Translations under genes and position numbers: made by a program
Part shown: positions 1 through 7,481 of the stretch, piece after piece
Position numbering within the stretch: the stretch's first letter is position 1
How the letters are laid out: every line of letters begins with the position of its first letter
IMG/VR virus record: IMGVR_UViG_3300024520_000324
Span: 1-31,955 of that record
Length of the DNA stretch: 31,955 bases
Direction: 5' to 3' (one strand)
From: a virus
Notes under the pieces: generated by a model
Told to the model about the DNA's origin: nothing
Database searches by the model: none
The model's input: only the letters and a program-made list of their open reading frames with translations

Positions 1-125
1 CTGTGAACGAGACGACCTGTGCGGCGATCGGGTCCGCCATGGCTAGCGAGGGGACCAGGACGCGCCGCAGGACCCTGGCGGGGGTCGAGGGGACGGACCT
101 GCCTGCCAAGGGCGTCGAGGCTTAG
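1..125 (+). CDS. 3' end of an unidentified gene (partial)
   Basis: This frame is open from the left edge of the window to a TAG at 123-125. About 90% of its codons end in G or C, which matches the clearly coding genes here. The opposite strand also has an open frame (about 58% G/C at third positions), so the + strand reading is preferred. The visible residues are about 40, basic in the middle (a GTRTRRRT stretch), with no motif I recognise. The true start lies outside the window unless the GTG at 3 is used. Confidence 0.4.
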   Translation, partial: VNETTCAAIGSAMASEGTRTRRRTLAGVEGTDLPAKGVEA

Positions 126-135
126 GATCACAGCT

Positions 136-152
136 ATCCCCGCGACCAGAGC
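136..152. repeat. 17-bp direct repeat, copy 1 (copy 2 at 552-568)
   Basis: ATCCCCGCGACCAGAGC occurs here and again at 552-568. Both copies lie a short distance downstream of a + strand stop codon (TAG at 125 and TAG at 533). On the minus strand both copies read as a hydrophobic ALVAG segment, and the copies differ just outside at a synonymous position (GTT versus GTC), so copy 1 may be a remnant of the small membrane gene at 530-664. The stretch 126-203 otherwise shows no gene I can support. Confidence 0.6.
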
Positions 153-203
153 AACCCCGCAAAATAAAAGTGTTCCGAGCACGCCCTGAAAGCACCAAAC
201 ATC

Positions 204-533
204 ATGGAAGCAAGCAAACAATACATACCAGCCGTAAAGCTCGGCCTGGACACCCACCACTCCAACACCAACACGAGCGCGGCCGAGTTCCTCGCTCGGC
301 TGTCCTATGCGCGCGAACGGATTCACACCACGCGCGTGATGCCGCTCTGGTCCGGCCTCAGCCATGAGACGCGACGGGCTCGACAGGACGCCGTGTGCGC
401 CGTGCTCGACATCGTCTACCACCACTCGCGCGCCGAGCTTCACCCCGCCGACCTGTTCAAGCGGCTCACCATCGAGGCCGGGAGTCCTGAGGGCGCGGGC
501 ATGATGGCACGGCACGAGGCGGCGGCCCCCTAG
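204..533 (+). CDS. Hypothetical protein, 109 aa
   Basis: The ATG frame runs 109 codons with high G/C third positions. No known domain is recognised. The protein begins MEASKQYIPAVKLGLDTHHS, is soluble, and its middle (about residues 27-95) reads as alpha-helical with many Arg and His residues; no signal peptide or membrane segment is visible. Only a weak purine stretch (GAAAG) lies 12 bases before the ATG. It precedes the lysis cassette on the same strand, but the gap of about 170 bases, with a small minus-strand gene in it, means co-transcription is not certain. Confidence 0.6.
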   Translation: MEASKQYIPAVKLGLDTHHSNTNTSAAEFLARLSYARERIHTTRVMPLWSGLSHETRRARQDAVCAVLDIVYHHSRAELHPADLFKRLTIEAGSPEGAGMMARHEAAAP

Positions 534-664
534 GGGCCTTGCAGCGCGACCATCCCCGCGACCAGAGCGACGGCGACCAGGACAGCCAAGGCCAGCAAGA
601 GCGGGCTGCGCTCCCATAGGCGGGCTGTGACGGCGGTGGTGAAGCGCACGGCCTGGACGGTCAC
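530..664 (-). CDS. Small one-TM membrane protein, 44 aa
   Basis: A GTG frame on the minus strand encodes 44 residues: about 20 N-terminal residues with several Arg, then a strongly hydrophobic segment (LLLALAVLVAVALVAGMVAL, residues 22-41) ending almost at the C-terminus. About 89% of codons end in G or C, the best sign that it is real. Its stop overlaps the end of the convergent 204-533 gene by four bases. A TGCTACGGT extended -10-like sequence lies 9 bases upstream of the GTG. Function unknown; a small lysis or membrane protein is possible from its place next to the lysis genes, but this is only positional. Confidence 0.45.
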   Translation of the reverse strand: MTVQAVRFTTAVTARLWERSPLLLALAVLVAVALVAGMVALQGP

Positions 665-694
665 TTGCGGGGGACCGTAGCACGGGGCTATGCT
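665..694 (+). promoter_or_regulatory. Candidate promoter for the lysis cassette
   Basis: TTGCGG at 665-670, an 18-base spacer and TATGCT at 689-694. The start codon of the first lysis gene (GTG 701) follows only 6 bases after the -10, so the transcript would begin at or beside the start codon. A divergent extended -10-like sequence (plus-strand ACCGTA at 674-679) may serve 530-664. Confidence 0.4.
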
Positions 695-700
695 TGGGGC

Positions 701-871
701 GTGATCGCCGAGATCGTCAGCGCCGCCTTGACCGGGACGATCGTCATCGCGGCCCTTGCGGTGCGCGGATGGTTCCACGGCTTGGACAAGCGCGTCCTCA
801 TCATTGAGACCAAGATGGAGGCGTCGGCCAAGTCCGGCGTTTGGAAGGGGTCGTCCAGTGACCACGAGTAG
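701..871 (+). CDS. Small membrane protein, holin candidate 1 (56 aa)
   Basis: From GTG 701 (GGGG just upstream) the frame encodes 56 residues. Residues about 5-22 (IVSAALTGTIVIAALAV) form one membrane segment; the tail GLDKRVLIIETKMEASAK is charged and helical. This short N-terminal TM plus charged helix resembles small phage holin or XhlA-like lysis proteins. A longer frame is possible from 665, but 701 has the promoter and purine-rich spacing. It overlaps the next gene by 14 bases and leads a cassette ending in an endolysin, which supports a role in permeabilising the inner membrane. The exact holin family is not identified. Confidence 0.6.
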   Translation: MIAEIVSAALTGTIVIAALAVRGWFHGLDKRVLIIETKMEASAKSGVWKGSSSDHE

Positions 872-1028
872 CTTTGTTGACCTCCGCCGAGCTCGCGCAG
901 TGCAGCGCGTCTGGTCGGCTGCCTTCTTCGTGGCCATGGCGGTCGCGGTCGTCCTCGCCCTCTCGAGGACCGGGCTCTGGCCTCCCCGCTTGTCCTCGGA
1001 CGCCATGAGCGGTATCACGCCCCAGTGA
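858..1028 (+). CDS. Small membrane protein, holin candidate 2 or lysis accessory (56 aa)
   Basis: GTG 858 is preceded by GGAAGGGG with 8-base spacing. The 56-residue product has a basic N-terminus (DLRRARAVQRVW), one hydrophobic segment at about residues 19-36 (SAAFFVAMAVAVVLALS) and a short proline-containing tail predicted outside. It overlaps the gene before it by 14 bases and the gene after it by 4 (GTGA), so all three are probably translationally coupled. It could be a second holin, an antiholin or a very short inner-membrane spanin partner; it lacks the long periplasmic coiled coil of a typical Rz protein. Confidence 0.55.
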   Translation: MTTSSFVDLRRARAVQRVWSAAFFVAMAVAVVLALSRTGLWPPRLSSDAMSGITPQ

Positions 1029-1195
1029 ACGCCCGCGCGCGCATCATCATCGCCACTGCCCTGCTCGTCTCTGCGTGCCCAGGCCACGACGAGACCCGCA
1101 AGCCAGACGGCCCCGGCCCTGCAGAGGACGAGACTGGCCAGCATGCCGAGCCGCCCGCGCCTGGCCCCGAGTGCGCCAAGCCTCCATGCCCATGA
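1025..1195 (+). CDS. Short proline-rich lipoprotein, outer-membrane spanin (Rz1-like) candidate, 56 aa
   Basis: The GTG overlaps the upstream stop as GTGA. The product has a basic N-terminus (NARAR), a hydrophobic core and a lipobox LVSAC with the lipidated Cys at residue 18, then about 38 residues rich in Pro, Glu and Gly ending in a CAKPPCP segment with two more Cys. Short proline-rich lipoproteins encoded beside holin and endolysin genes are the hallmark of Rz1-type outer-membrane spanins, which fuse the outer and inner membranes in the last step of lysis of Gram-negative hosts. If right, the host is Gram-negative. No classical Rz partner is seen, so the assignment rests on the lipobox, composition and location. 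Confidence 0.6.
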   Translation: MNARARIIIATALLVSACPGHDETRKPDGPGPAEDETGQHAEPPAPGPECAKPPCP

Positions 1196-1200
1196 CACCG

Positions 1201-1209
1201 TGGTAGGCT
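1201..1209 (+). promoter_or_regulatory. Extended -10-like element before the endolysin gene
   Basis: TGGTAGGCT (TG-N-TAnnnT form) ends 8 bases before the ATG at 1218. No -35 match is visible. Near-identical elements occur at 2059-2067 and, on the minus strand, at 7892-7900. Confidence 0.35.
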
Positions 1210-1217
1210 GACGCCCC

Positions 1218-1976
1218 ATGGGCCGAATCCTCGCTATCGGCGCGCTTGCCCTCGCAATCCTTGCGCCCGTGAGCGTCCGCGCGGGCGACCCCGCTGTCCG
1301 CGAGCTCGAAGCCGCTGGCCTGCCCAAGGTGGCCCGGGCCTACCGCGTAGCCACGCCCGAGTACCGCGAGGCGATCGAGGCCGCGTATGCCGAGGTCGAC
1401 CCCGAGCGGACAAGGCCTTGGTGGCGGTACGAGCTCTATCGAATCTGCATGCGCGAATCCCGGTGCGGGCAGTACGGGACGCCGACCGTGCACCCGGGGG
1501 ACAGCTGGACCGGGCCCAAGAGCTACGCACGAGCCGTGGGGCGCGGGCGGCTCGACCCCGAGGGCTGCCCCGAGCACCGCCTGGGTGAGCGGACGCAAGC
1601 CGAGTTCGCTACGCGAGGCGGCTGGGGCATGAATGCGGCTCGAGGCCTTCACCTGCTCGGCGGGTGTCGCGGGCCCGAAGCGCTCGACGTCCCCGCAAAC
1701 GCCGCGCGCATCGCAGCTCTGACGCTCGCTGCCTGCGAGGTCGACGGGCGCCCGTGCATGTGCTCCGAGCACACCGCGCTATGGGTGGGGGCTGGCAGGC
1801 TCAGGAGCCGGCCCCTGCTCGCCTGGGGTGCGAAGTCGAGGGTCTCGACCGTGGCCGTCCAGTGCGGGCGGAGCGTGGCCCTGGGCTACCTGCTCGCCGA
1901 GGTCCTGGCTGCGCCATCGAGGCTGGCTCAGGCGGGGTGGTGCCGGTGGCAGACGCCGACCGATGACCACTGCTGA
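1218..1976 (+). CDS. Secreted lysozyme-like endolysin, probable lytic transglycosylase (252 aa)
   Basis: The product starts with a signal peptide (hydrophobic residues about 4-20, cleavage likely after VRA at 22). The mature part looks like a soluble lytic transglycosylase (SLT) fold: a helix ending in ICMRESRCG with Glu80 as candidate catalytic acid, RGGWGMNAARG at 133-143 in the place of the family GLMQ motif, and LDVPANAARIAALTL at 156-170 matching the conserved segment with Asn and helix. It would cleave peptidoglycan glycan strands in the periplasm. About ten Cys in the mature part suggest disulfides, fitting export. With a Sec signal, holins may only trigger release or membrane depolarisation. 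A virion-associated muralytic enzyme is the alternative, but the neighbours favour lysis. Confidence 0.65.
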   Translation: MGRILAIGALALAILAPVSVRAGDPAVRELEAAGLPKVARAYRVATPEYREAIEAAYAEVDPERTRPWWRYELYRICMRESRCGQYGTPTVHPGDSWTGPKSYARAVGRGRLDPEGCPEHRLGERTQAEFATRGGWGMNAARGLHLLGGCRGPEALDVPANAARIAALTLAACEVDGRPCMCSEHTALWVGAGRLRSRPLLAWGAKSRVSTVAVQCGRSVALGYLLAEVLAAPSRLAQAGWCRWQTPTDDHC

Positions 1977-2058
1977 ATTGTAAAGCTGTGACGGTCGCCC
2001 CCCGCTGTGGCACTATGCAGGCACCCCGCGTCACCGGGGCTCACCTAATTGCGGCATA

Positions 2059-2067
2059 TGGTAGGGT
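2059..2067 (+). promoter_or_regulatory. Extended -10-like element before the portal gene
   Basis: TGGTAGGGT ends 6 bases before the GTG start at 2074. It matches the elements at 1201-1209 and 7892-7900 (minus). The 97-base gap 1977-2073 also contains a 5-bp GC hairpin (CCCCG 2024-2028 with CGGGG 2035-2039) without a T run. Confidence 0.35.
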
Positions 2068-2073
2068 AGCGAC

Positions 2074-3834
2074 GTGGGCGCGACAGCCAAGACCCCCGGC
2101 ATGACCAGGCACCAGGCTCAGCGCCTCGATGGGGTGCTTGAGAACGCCCTCACCGGCATGGGCGTGGCCGGCGTGGATGTCGCCGAGTCCTCGGAGCTGT
2201 CCATGGTGGCCTACACGCCAGCCTTGGCGCGGGCACATGCGCGGTATTCGTGGGCCGCTGCACAGCAGATCGACCAGCCCGCGGGCGACATCATCCGCGA
2301 GGGGTACGATCTCGAAGACCTCCCGGAATGGGCCGACGCCTCGGCGATCAAGGCCTACCTCGCGGACATCGGCTCAGACTCGCACATGCCCGAGGATCGC
2401 GGGGCGCTCCAGGCCCTGTCGCGGCTCTACGCCGTTGGCAACATCGACGGTGGCGCAGCTGCGGTGATGATCATCGCCGATGGGCTGCCCGCGTGGATGC
2501 CGGTGGATCTCGAACGCGTCGAGTCGCTGGTCTCGATTGAGGTGCTCGAGCGCGATGAGATCACGCCATGGCGCAACGATGGCGGCGCCGTTGAATTCTA
2601 TGTGATCGGGACCTCGCGCACCAAGATCGGCCCCGCGTCGATCGTCCATCACTCGCGCGTGATCCTCAGCCGAGGCAAGCGGCTGATGCCCTCGGACGAA
2701 TGGCGCGCCAATGGCTGGGGGGCGAGCGTGCTCGAAGCGAGCCATGGGCCGCGGATGGCTCTGCACAGCACTGCCCAGGAGATGGGTTCGCTGGTGCTGA
2801 AGTCGATGCAAGATGTCGTCTATCTCGCCGAGCTCGAAGAGATGATGTGCGCCGAGGAGACCGGTGCCACGAACAAAGTTCCGATCGATGAGAGGATCGC
2901 GCTCATCGCTCGCAGCCGAGGACAGCACAGGCTGATCCCTCTCGATGCGGGCAGGGACGGAGGCGAGGGGGAAGCGGGCAGGCCGTCGGACAACATGACG
3001 TCAATAGCCCGACCCGTGCGCGGCGTGGCAGACCTCGCGGAGCCGGTCGAGAATCACTGGGCATCGAGCATCAAACAGCCCCCGAGCATCGCCCTGCGCA
3101 AGACCCCCGGCGGCTGGAACAACGGCACCAACGCGGGCGACTGGCAGGCGTGGGGCGGCTTCATCTCGAGCGAGCGGACCACGTGGCTTGACCCGCGCCT
3201 CGCCCGAATCATCGAGGTCGCATGCGCAGCTGCGGACGGCCCCACCGGTGGGCGGGTGCCAAAGTCGATGAAGCGCACCTATCCGCCGCTTTGGCGTCCG
3301 ACCGATAGCGAGCAAGCCGACACGGCCTCCAAGTGGGCGGCGACGGACACCGCCTACAGCGCAATCACGCCGCTGACCGGTGCGCAGATCTACGAGCAAC
3401 GACTCGTGCAGGGCGCGACGGGCATGCTTCACCTCGACCCGCTCCCCGTGCCGGATGTCGACCCCGAGACCGGGGCGCCCCTCGACCCTGAGACCGGCGA
3501 ACCGGTTCCCGAGGATGAACCCGCGCCAGAGCCCACCGAGGACGAGATCGCATGGAGCGAGGCGGAGCCGCCCGCCGATGCCGAGACCGCGCGCGCCCTC
3601 GTGGACACCGGCGAACTCGGGAGCACGACAGCCCAGGCGATCCACTCAATGGCCAGGAAGGGCGAGATCACCGCGTATCGCGGGCGGTCGGCGACGAAGG
3701 CCCCGCTATACTCGATGGTCGAGGTCAAAAACGCGATCCTCGCTCGCAACGCAGACCCCGAGCCGGACGTCGAGCTCGATGACAAACAGGACGCCAGCCT
3801 ATGGCGCCGGCTCATGGCGAGGCTGCGAGGGTGA
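2074..3834 (+). CDS. Portal protein, DUF1073 type, with extra C-terminal domain (586 aa)
   Basis: The portal forms the dodecameric ring at the head vertex through which DNA is packaged and leaves. Residues about 40-440 read like the DUF1073 (anti-CBASS-Acb1-unrelated) portal family: helical entry with SWAAAQQIDQPAGDIIREG, a beta region VHHSRVILSRGKRL, the long stem helix near 228-258, and PGGWNNGTNAGDWQAW at 345-360. Residues 460-500 are an acidic Pro-rich linker with a duplicated DPETG unit. Residues about 504-557 (TTAQAIHSMARKGEITAYRG then YSMVEVKNAIL) resemble a winged-helix excisionase-like fold, which is unusual. GTG 2074 is chosen for the AGGG 8 bases upstream; ATG 2101 is the alternative. 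Terminase genes follow directly. Confidence 0.8.
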   Translation: MGATAKTPGMTRHQAQRLDGVLENALTGMGVAGVDVAESSELSMVAYTPALARAHARYSWAAAQQIDQPAGDIIREGYDLEDLPEWADASAIKAYLADIGSDSHMPEDRGALQALSRLYAVGNIDGGAAAVMIIADGLPAWMPVDLERVESLVSIEVLERDEITPWRNDGGAVEFYVIGTSRTKIGPASIVHHSRVILSRGKRLMPSDEWRANGWGASVLEASHGPRMALHSTAQEMGSLVLKSMQDVVYLAELEEMMCAEETGATNKVPIDERIALIARSRGQHRLIPLDAGRDGGEGEAGRPSDNMTSIARPVRGVADLAEPVENHWASSIKQPPSIALRKTPGGWNNGTNAGDWQAWGGFISSERTTWLDPRLARIIEVACAAADGPTGGRVPKSMKRTYPPLWRPTDSEQADTASKWAATDTAYSAITPLTGAQIYEQRLVQGATGMLHLDPLPVPDVDPETGAPLDPETGEPVPEDEPAPEPTEDEIAWSEAEPPADAETARALVDTGELGSTTAQAIHSMARKGEITAYRGRSATKAPLYSMVEVKNAILARNADPEPDVELDDKQDASLWRRLMARLRG

Positions 3835-4328
3835 GCGACTCCCCGCGCGACCTGATCCGCCGCGTGATGGGGGCCCTCGCTCCGGGCGCCTCGGGCAAGG
3901 CGATGCAGACCGCCGAGCGCGACCTGATCAAGGCGGTCGTGCTGGTGCTCGCGCGCGACGGCTACACCCTGAACATGGCCGCGCTCGCGCTTGAGGTCCC
4001 GGTCACCACGCTGAGGAGCTGGCGGGATAAGGACGCGGTGTTTGCGGGCGACCTCGAAGGGTCCGATGGGCTCCACCGCAAATGGCTGCTCGGCGAGCTG
4101 CGTGCGAGGCTTGAGCTCGACGGCAAGCGCGAGGGCCTGTCCGGGGTGGGCCAGTCGATCAACGTGCTCTCGAATCTGGCGTTCCCCGAGCTGCGCGAGT
4201 CGAAGGTTCAGGTCAGCCCGCCGCCGCCGACACCGGACGAGAGCAGGGAGGCTGTGCTGGGCATCCTGAACAAGTCCAAGCCGAACGAGCTACCCGGCAC
4301 AACGCCGGCACCCGCGGACGCGATCTGA
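3831..4328 (+). CDS. Probable terminase small subunit (165 aa)
   Basis: GTG 3831 overlaps the portal stop (GTGA); an ORF start at 3801 inside the portal is unlikely. The middle of the protein has a helix-turn-helix, about residues 46-68 (TLNMAALALEVPVTTLRSWR), of the kind that recognises packaging sites in small terminases. A helical region follows to about residue 120, then a flexible proline-rich segment (SPPPPTPDE) and a short C-terminal part. It lies directly between portal and large terminase and overlaps the latter by one base. In the family the small subunit binds pac/cos DNA and stimulates the large-subunit ATPase. The call rests on the HTH and position, not on a strong family match. 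Confidence 0.65.
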   Translation: MSDSPRDLIRRVMGALAPGASGKAMQTAERDLIKAVVLVLARDGYTLNMAALALEVPVTTLRSWRDKDAVFAGDLEGSDGLHRKWLLGELRARLELDGKREGLSGVGQSINVLSNLAFPELRESKVQVSPPPPTPDESREAVLGILNKSKPNELPGTTPAPADAI

Positions 4329-5914
4329 TGCCCTACAACTCCACGCGCGAGGTGGTCGACGCCCTGCGCGAGGGGACCGACGAGGACCGGGCGCAGATCC
4401 TCGATGCCCTCGAGGGTGAAGAGGTCGGCGAGGGGATCACCGCGCTCGATGTCCTGCGCTACGACTGGTCGGCGTGGGGCCGGGATGAGCAGCTCATGCC
4501 AGGGCCGGACGTGCTCTGGCGCTTCCTCGCGCTCCGAGCTGGGCGCGGCGGCGGCAAAACCCGAGCAGGCGGCGAGGCCACCAACGAAGCTGGGCAGAAC
4601 CCGGATTCATGCGGCGGCAAGATCTGCCTGATCGCCCCCACGCACGGCGACATCCGGATCACCATGGTCGAAGGTGAGTCGGGCGTGCTCGCCTGCGCGC
4701 CCCCGTGGGCGATGCCCCAATGGCAGCCAGGCTATGGGCACGGTGGCCGGCTGCGGTGGGCGGGCGCACCCGTGGCCGCTGGTCACTCGACCGGGGCGGG
4801 CGACACCTGCGAGGCGCTTTGCTTTTCGGCTGAGAAGCCGGGTCGCATCCGGGGGCCCCAGTTCGGTTTCGCGTGGGGGGATGAGTTCGCAGAATGGGGG
4901 ACGCGCGGCCAACAGGTCCACGACCTGCTCAACCCTGCCCTGCGCCTCGGGCGGATGCCTCGCGCGGTCTACACCTCGACGCCCAAGCCCACGCCGTTCG
5001 TGGAGTTCCTCGACGGCGAAGCGACCCGCGAGCAGGAGGAGATCGCGGACGGGGATCGTGACCCGCGCAACCGCAGCTACATCCAGCGGATCTGGTCGAC
5101 CTTCGCGAACGCAGACAACCTGCCCGCGGCGACGATCGAGGAGTTGCAGCGGCGATACGGCAACACCACCCAAGGACGCCAGGAGCTCCTCGCCGAGCTG
5201 CTCCTCGACGACCCTGACGCGCTCTGGTCCTACGGTCTGATCGCCAGCGGAAAGGTGCTTCCCTCGCAGGTGCCCGAGCTTGAGCTCGTGGCCGTGGGCG
5301 TCGATAACGCGACCACAACCAGCCCACCGGGGTTGATCGATGATTCCACGATCGCAGGCCGTAACAAGGACGTCGGCAGCAACGACACCGGGATCGTCAC
5401 GGCCGGCCTCGGTGTCGATGGCCATATCTACATCTGGCGCGACGACACCTTGAACGCGTCCCCGGCGAAGTGGGGCAAGCGCGTGATCGAGGTGTTCGCC
5501 GATGCATGGCCAGGCCGGCGCGCAAATTACATCGTCTGCGAGAAAAACGCGGGCTACGACCTGATCAAGCGCAACCTCGACGTGTGCCTGCGCGACGAGG
5601 GGATCAACCCGGCCCTCGTGCCGATCCGGTATGTGACCGCTCGAGACGGCAAGGACGCGCGCGCCGAGCCGATCCATGCGCTCTACGAGCAGAAGCGGAT
5701 CCACCACGTGCAGTGGCCAGCGGGCGCGCCGGGATCGATCGCGCCCCTCGCTGACCTCGAGTACCAGCAGACACGATTCCGCCGCGGGCGCACAGGCTAC
5801 AAGAAGGACCGCGTCGACGCCGAGGTCTGGGCCGTCACGAGCCTGATCAGCGGACCGACGCCAGGCGGGCGAGCGAAGCGGGCGAAGAAGCGGCTGGCGA
5901 CCTACGTGAGCTAG
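4328..5914 (+). CDS. Terminase large subunit, packaging ATPase and nuclease (528 aa)
   Basis: This is the DNA-packaging motor. The ATPase half shows Walker A AGRGGGKTR at residues 71-79, Walker B hydrophobics with GDE near 184-186 (FGFAWGDEFAEW) and a coupling motif TSTPK at 216-220. The C-terminal RNase H-like nuclease half begins about residue 320 (ELVAVGVDNA, first candidate acidic residue), carries CEKNAGYD in the middle and ends with KDRVDAEVWAV, the expected late Asp motif. The nuclease half has a longer-than-usual loop (TTTSPPGLIDDSTIAGRNKD) after the first strand. The stop overlaps the convergent minus-strand gene (both TAG within CTAG, 5911-5914), so no terminator separates the two transcription units. 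Confidence 0.9.
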   Translation: MPYNSTREVVDALREGTDEDRAQILDALEGEEVGEGITALDVLRYDWSAWGRDEQLMPGPDVLWRFLALRAGRGGGKTRAGGEATNEAGQNPDSCGGKICLIAPTHGDIRITMVEGESGVLACAPPWAMPQWQPGYGHGGRLRWAGAPVAAGHSTGAGDTCEALCFSAEKPGRIRGPQFGFAWGDEFAEWGTRGQQVHDLLNPALRLGRMPRAVYTSTPKPTPFVEFLDGEATREQEEIADGDRDPRNRSYIQRIWSTFANADNLPAATIEELQRRYGNTTQGRQELLAELLLDDPDALWSYGLIASGKVLPSQVPELELVAVGVDNATTTSPPGLIDDSTIAGRNKDVGSNDTGIVTAGLGVDGHIYIWRDDTLNASPAKWGKRVIEVFADAWPGRRANYIVCEKNAGYDLIKRNLDVCLRDEGINPALVPIRYVTARDGKDARAEPIHALYEQKRIHHVQWPAGAPGSIAPLADLEYQQTRFRRGRTGYKKDRVDAEVWAVTSLISGPTPGGRAKRAKKRLATYVS

Positions 5915-6165
5915 TGGAGGCCGTGCGAGTCCCACGCTGTCCGGTCGCCGTCGATCAGCTTGGACCGCAGCGCAGCCGCAAACTGATCGGCCGTGATGCC
6001 AGCGACGGTGGCCCAGTGCACGTACGACCGCAGGGCCGTGTTATTTCGCAGCGAGCCGTCAGCGTTGGGATGGGACGAGTCACGCACCACAACGCCCGCG
6101 CCGCTCACCCGTGCCCAGCAGACGCCCGCGGCGGTCATGGCCGCGTTCATTTCTTCGGGTGTCAT
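5911..6165 (-). CDS. Hypothetical protein at end of tail operon (84 aa)
   Basis: The last gene of the minus-strand structural block, overlapping the fibre gene before it by four bases (ATGA). It is small, soluble and without a family I recognise; VHWATVAGITADQFAAALRS in the C-terminal half looks helical. Placed directly after a fibre gene, it could be a fibre chaperone or small fibre-binding protein, which is only a positional guess. It is convergent with the large terminase and their stops share the sequence CTAG. Confidence 0.6.
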   Translation of the reverse strand: MTPEEMNAAMTAAGVCWARVSGAGVVVRDSSHPNADGSLRNNTALRSYVHWATVAGITADQFAAALRSKLIDGDRTAWDSHGLH

Positions 6166-7481
6166 CGTGTCTCCGGGGTCAGGAGGATCTTTGTGATGCT
6201 CACGCTGTCGGTTGATTCGGAGGCTACGATCACGCGGAACTCGTCGTCCGTCGACGCGACAGACGACGCCATTTCAACGGTCGTGTTGATGCGCGTCGAG
6301 ATGTCAAACTCTCCTGCCGTAGAATCGACATCGATCCACAGCCCAGCCCCGCCGATCTGGCGTTGCCATTTTACGGCGTAAGCGCGAGCGGATCCTGATT
6401 TGGAGGTCGTTATAGACCACCTAAGGTGCATGGTCTCATTATCGATCGGGCCTAGATACCGAAGACTCCACACCTGGGGTGATGTGAACTTCAGCTCAAA
6501 GCGAGCTGCCGCAGGCGTTAGGGCGAGCGTCGACGTCGGGCCCACATTCTCGACTGGCAGCACCTCAAAACTTGTAATGTCGGCAGCGGCCGGCGAGAAG
6601 ACGATTGGCGTGACGCTGTCCTGAAACAAGGACTCGCCGGACGCATGCCACTCGGGCACGTCGCTGTCAGCTTTCGAGATGACGCGGAGGTCACTCGGCC
6701 CAATGCTCCCAACGCTGTCGTCTAGCGTCTTTCCCGGGCCCGTCTTGGAGTTTGCTAGGAGCTGGATGCCGCCGCTCAGAACGGTCATCGCGTCGTCAAG
6801 CTTGACACCTCGGTCCGAGGCGTCTGTGGTCACGAACGTGTTTGCGGTGATCGAGCACAGAGCGATAACGGTGGATGCGGCCGTGAAGTGGTAGTTCACA
6901 AACCCCGCCGGCGTCGCCTTACTGAATGCTCCCAGGATACGGATCGCGCCGATCGACGTGCTGACTACAAACCCGGTTGTGTTGCCGTCCTGGACGAAGT
7001 CCGCGAGACCGATCCCGCCAGCCATAGGTCCGGCCCCGCCCGACCCCGTGCCGAACGATGTGCACTGGTTGAGGTGTAGCGTGCGGCCGCTGGTGTCCGT
7101 GAGATCGTAATCCGTCCCGCTCGCGTGGATGTTCTTGCTGAAGATCGCAACGCACGTGATGGATCCGCGGATGAGCGGACCCGCTTTATTGCCGTTGAGG
7201 CCGCACGCCTCGAGGCCACTCACCCCGTTGAGCGTGGCGATCCCCCCGTCGACGCCCTCGACGTGAACGCCGTCGCCGAGGTCGATCGGTCCTGTAAGCG
7301 CATAGCGACCGTTGATGGTGATCACGCCTGCCACCGGTGTGCCCAGGTCCGCCTGTGACCTCACGATGGTGGTGTGTTCCGGCGCGGCGCCGAGGGCTGC
7401 GACGGAAAGATCACCGGCGATGATCTCGATCGATCCGTCGGTGCTGGTAATCGCCCCCGCCCCAGGTTGCACCCAGGTCAC
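6162..7481 (-). CDS. Tail fibre or spike protein with beta-helix-like region (439 aa)
   Basis: The start is taken as GTG 7481, overlapping the previous stop (GTGA); the longer frame to 7607 reads as basic low-complexity sequence. Residues about 20-200 have short repeating beta strands such as ITINGRYALTGPIDLGDGVH and LIRGSITCVAIFSKNI, typical of right-handed beta-helix (pectate-lyase-like) phage spikes. The C-terminal half (from about 280) is beta-rich with Ser/Thr and may form receptor-binding domains. Codon third positions and overall GC are visibly lower here (roughly 6180-6900) than in neighbours, which suits a host-range gene exchanged between phages. No catalytic residues can be assigned. 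Confidence 0.6.
   Translation of the reverse strand: MTWVQPGAGAITSTDGSIEIIAGDLSVAALGAAPEHTTIVRSQADLGTPVAGVITINGRYALTGPIDLGDGVHVEGVDGGIATLNGVSGLEACGLNGNKAGPLIRGSITCVAIFSKNIHASGTDYDLTDTSGRTLHLNQCTSFGTGSGGAGPMAGGIGLADFVQDGNTTGFVVSTSIGAIRILGAFSKATPAGFVNYHFTAASTVIALCSITANTFVTTDASDRGVKLDDAMTVLSGGIQLLANSKTGPGKTLDDSVGSIGPSDLRVISKADSDVPEWHASGESLFQDSVTPIVFSPAAADITSFEVLPVENVGPTSTLALTPAAARFELKFTSPQVWSLRYLGPIDNETMHLRWSITTSKSGSARAYAVKWQRQIGGAGLWIDVDSTAGEFDISTRINTTVEMASSVASTDDEFRVIVASESTDSVSITKILLTPETR

Noticed and set aside
1-182. Minus-strand frame with an N-terminal TM-like segment (GTG 182)
   Set aside because: Only about 58% G/C at third positions against about 90% for the plus-strand frame; kept as a possible relic, not a gene.
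530-1327. 265-residue minus-strand frame over the lysis genes
   Set aside because: Only its last 44 codons (530-664) look coding; the rest is antisense to the coupled lysis genes with a lipobox and TM segments.
2024-2039. GC hairpin before the portal gene as a terminator
   Set aside because: The stem is only five pairs and has no T run after it.
4607-5935. 442-residue minus-strand frame over the large terminase
   Set aside because: Shadow of the terminase gene, which has Walker and nuclease motifs; the antisense product is low-complexity in character.
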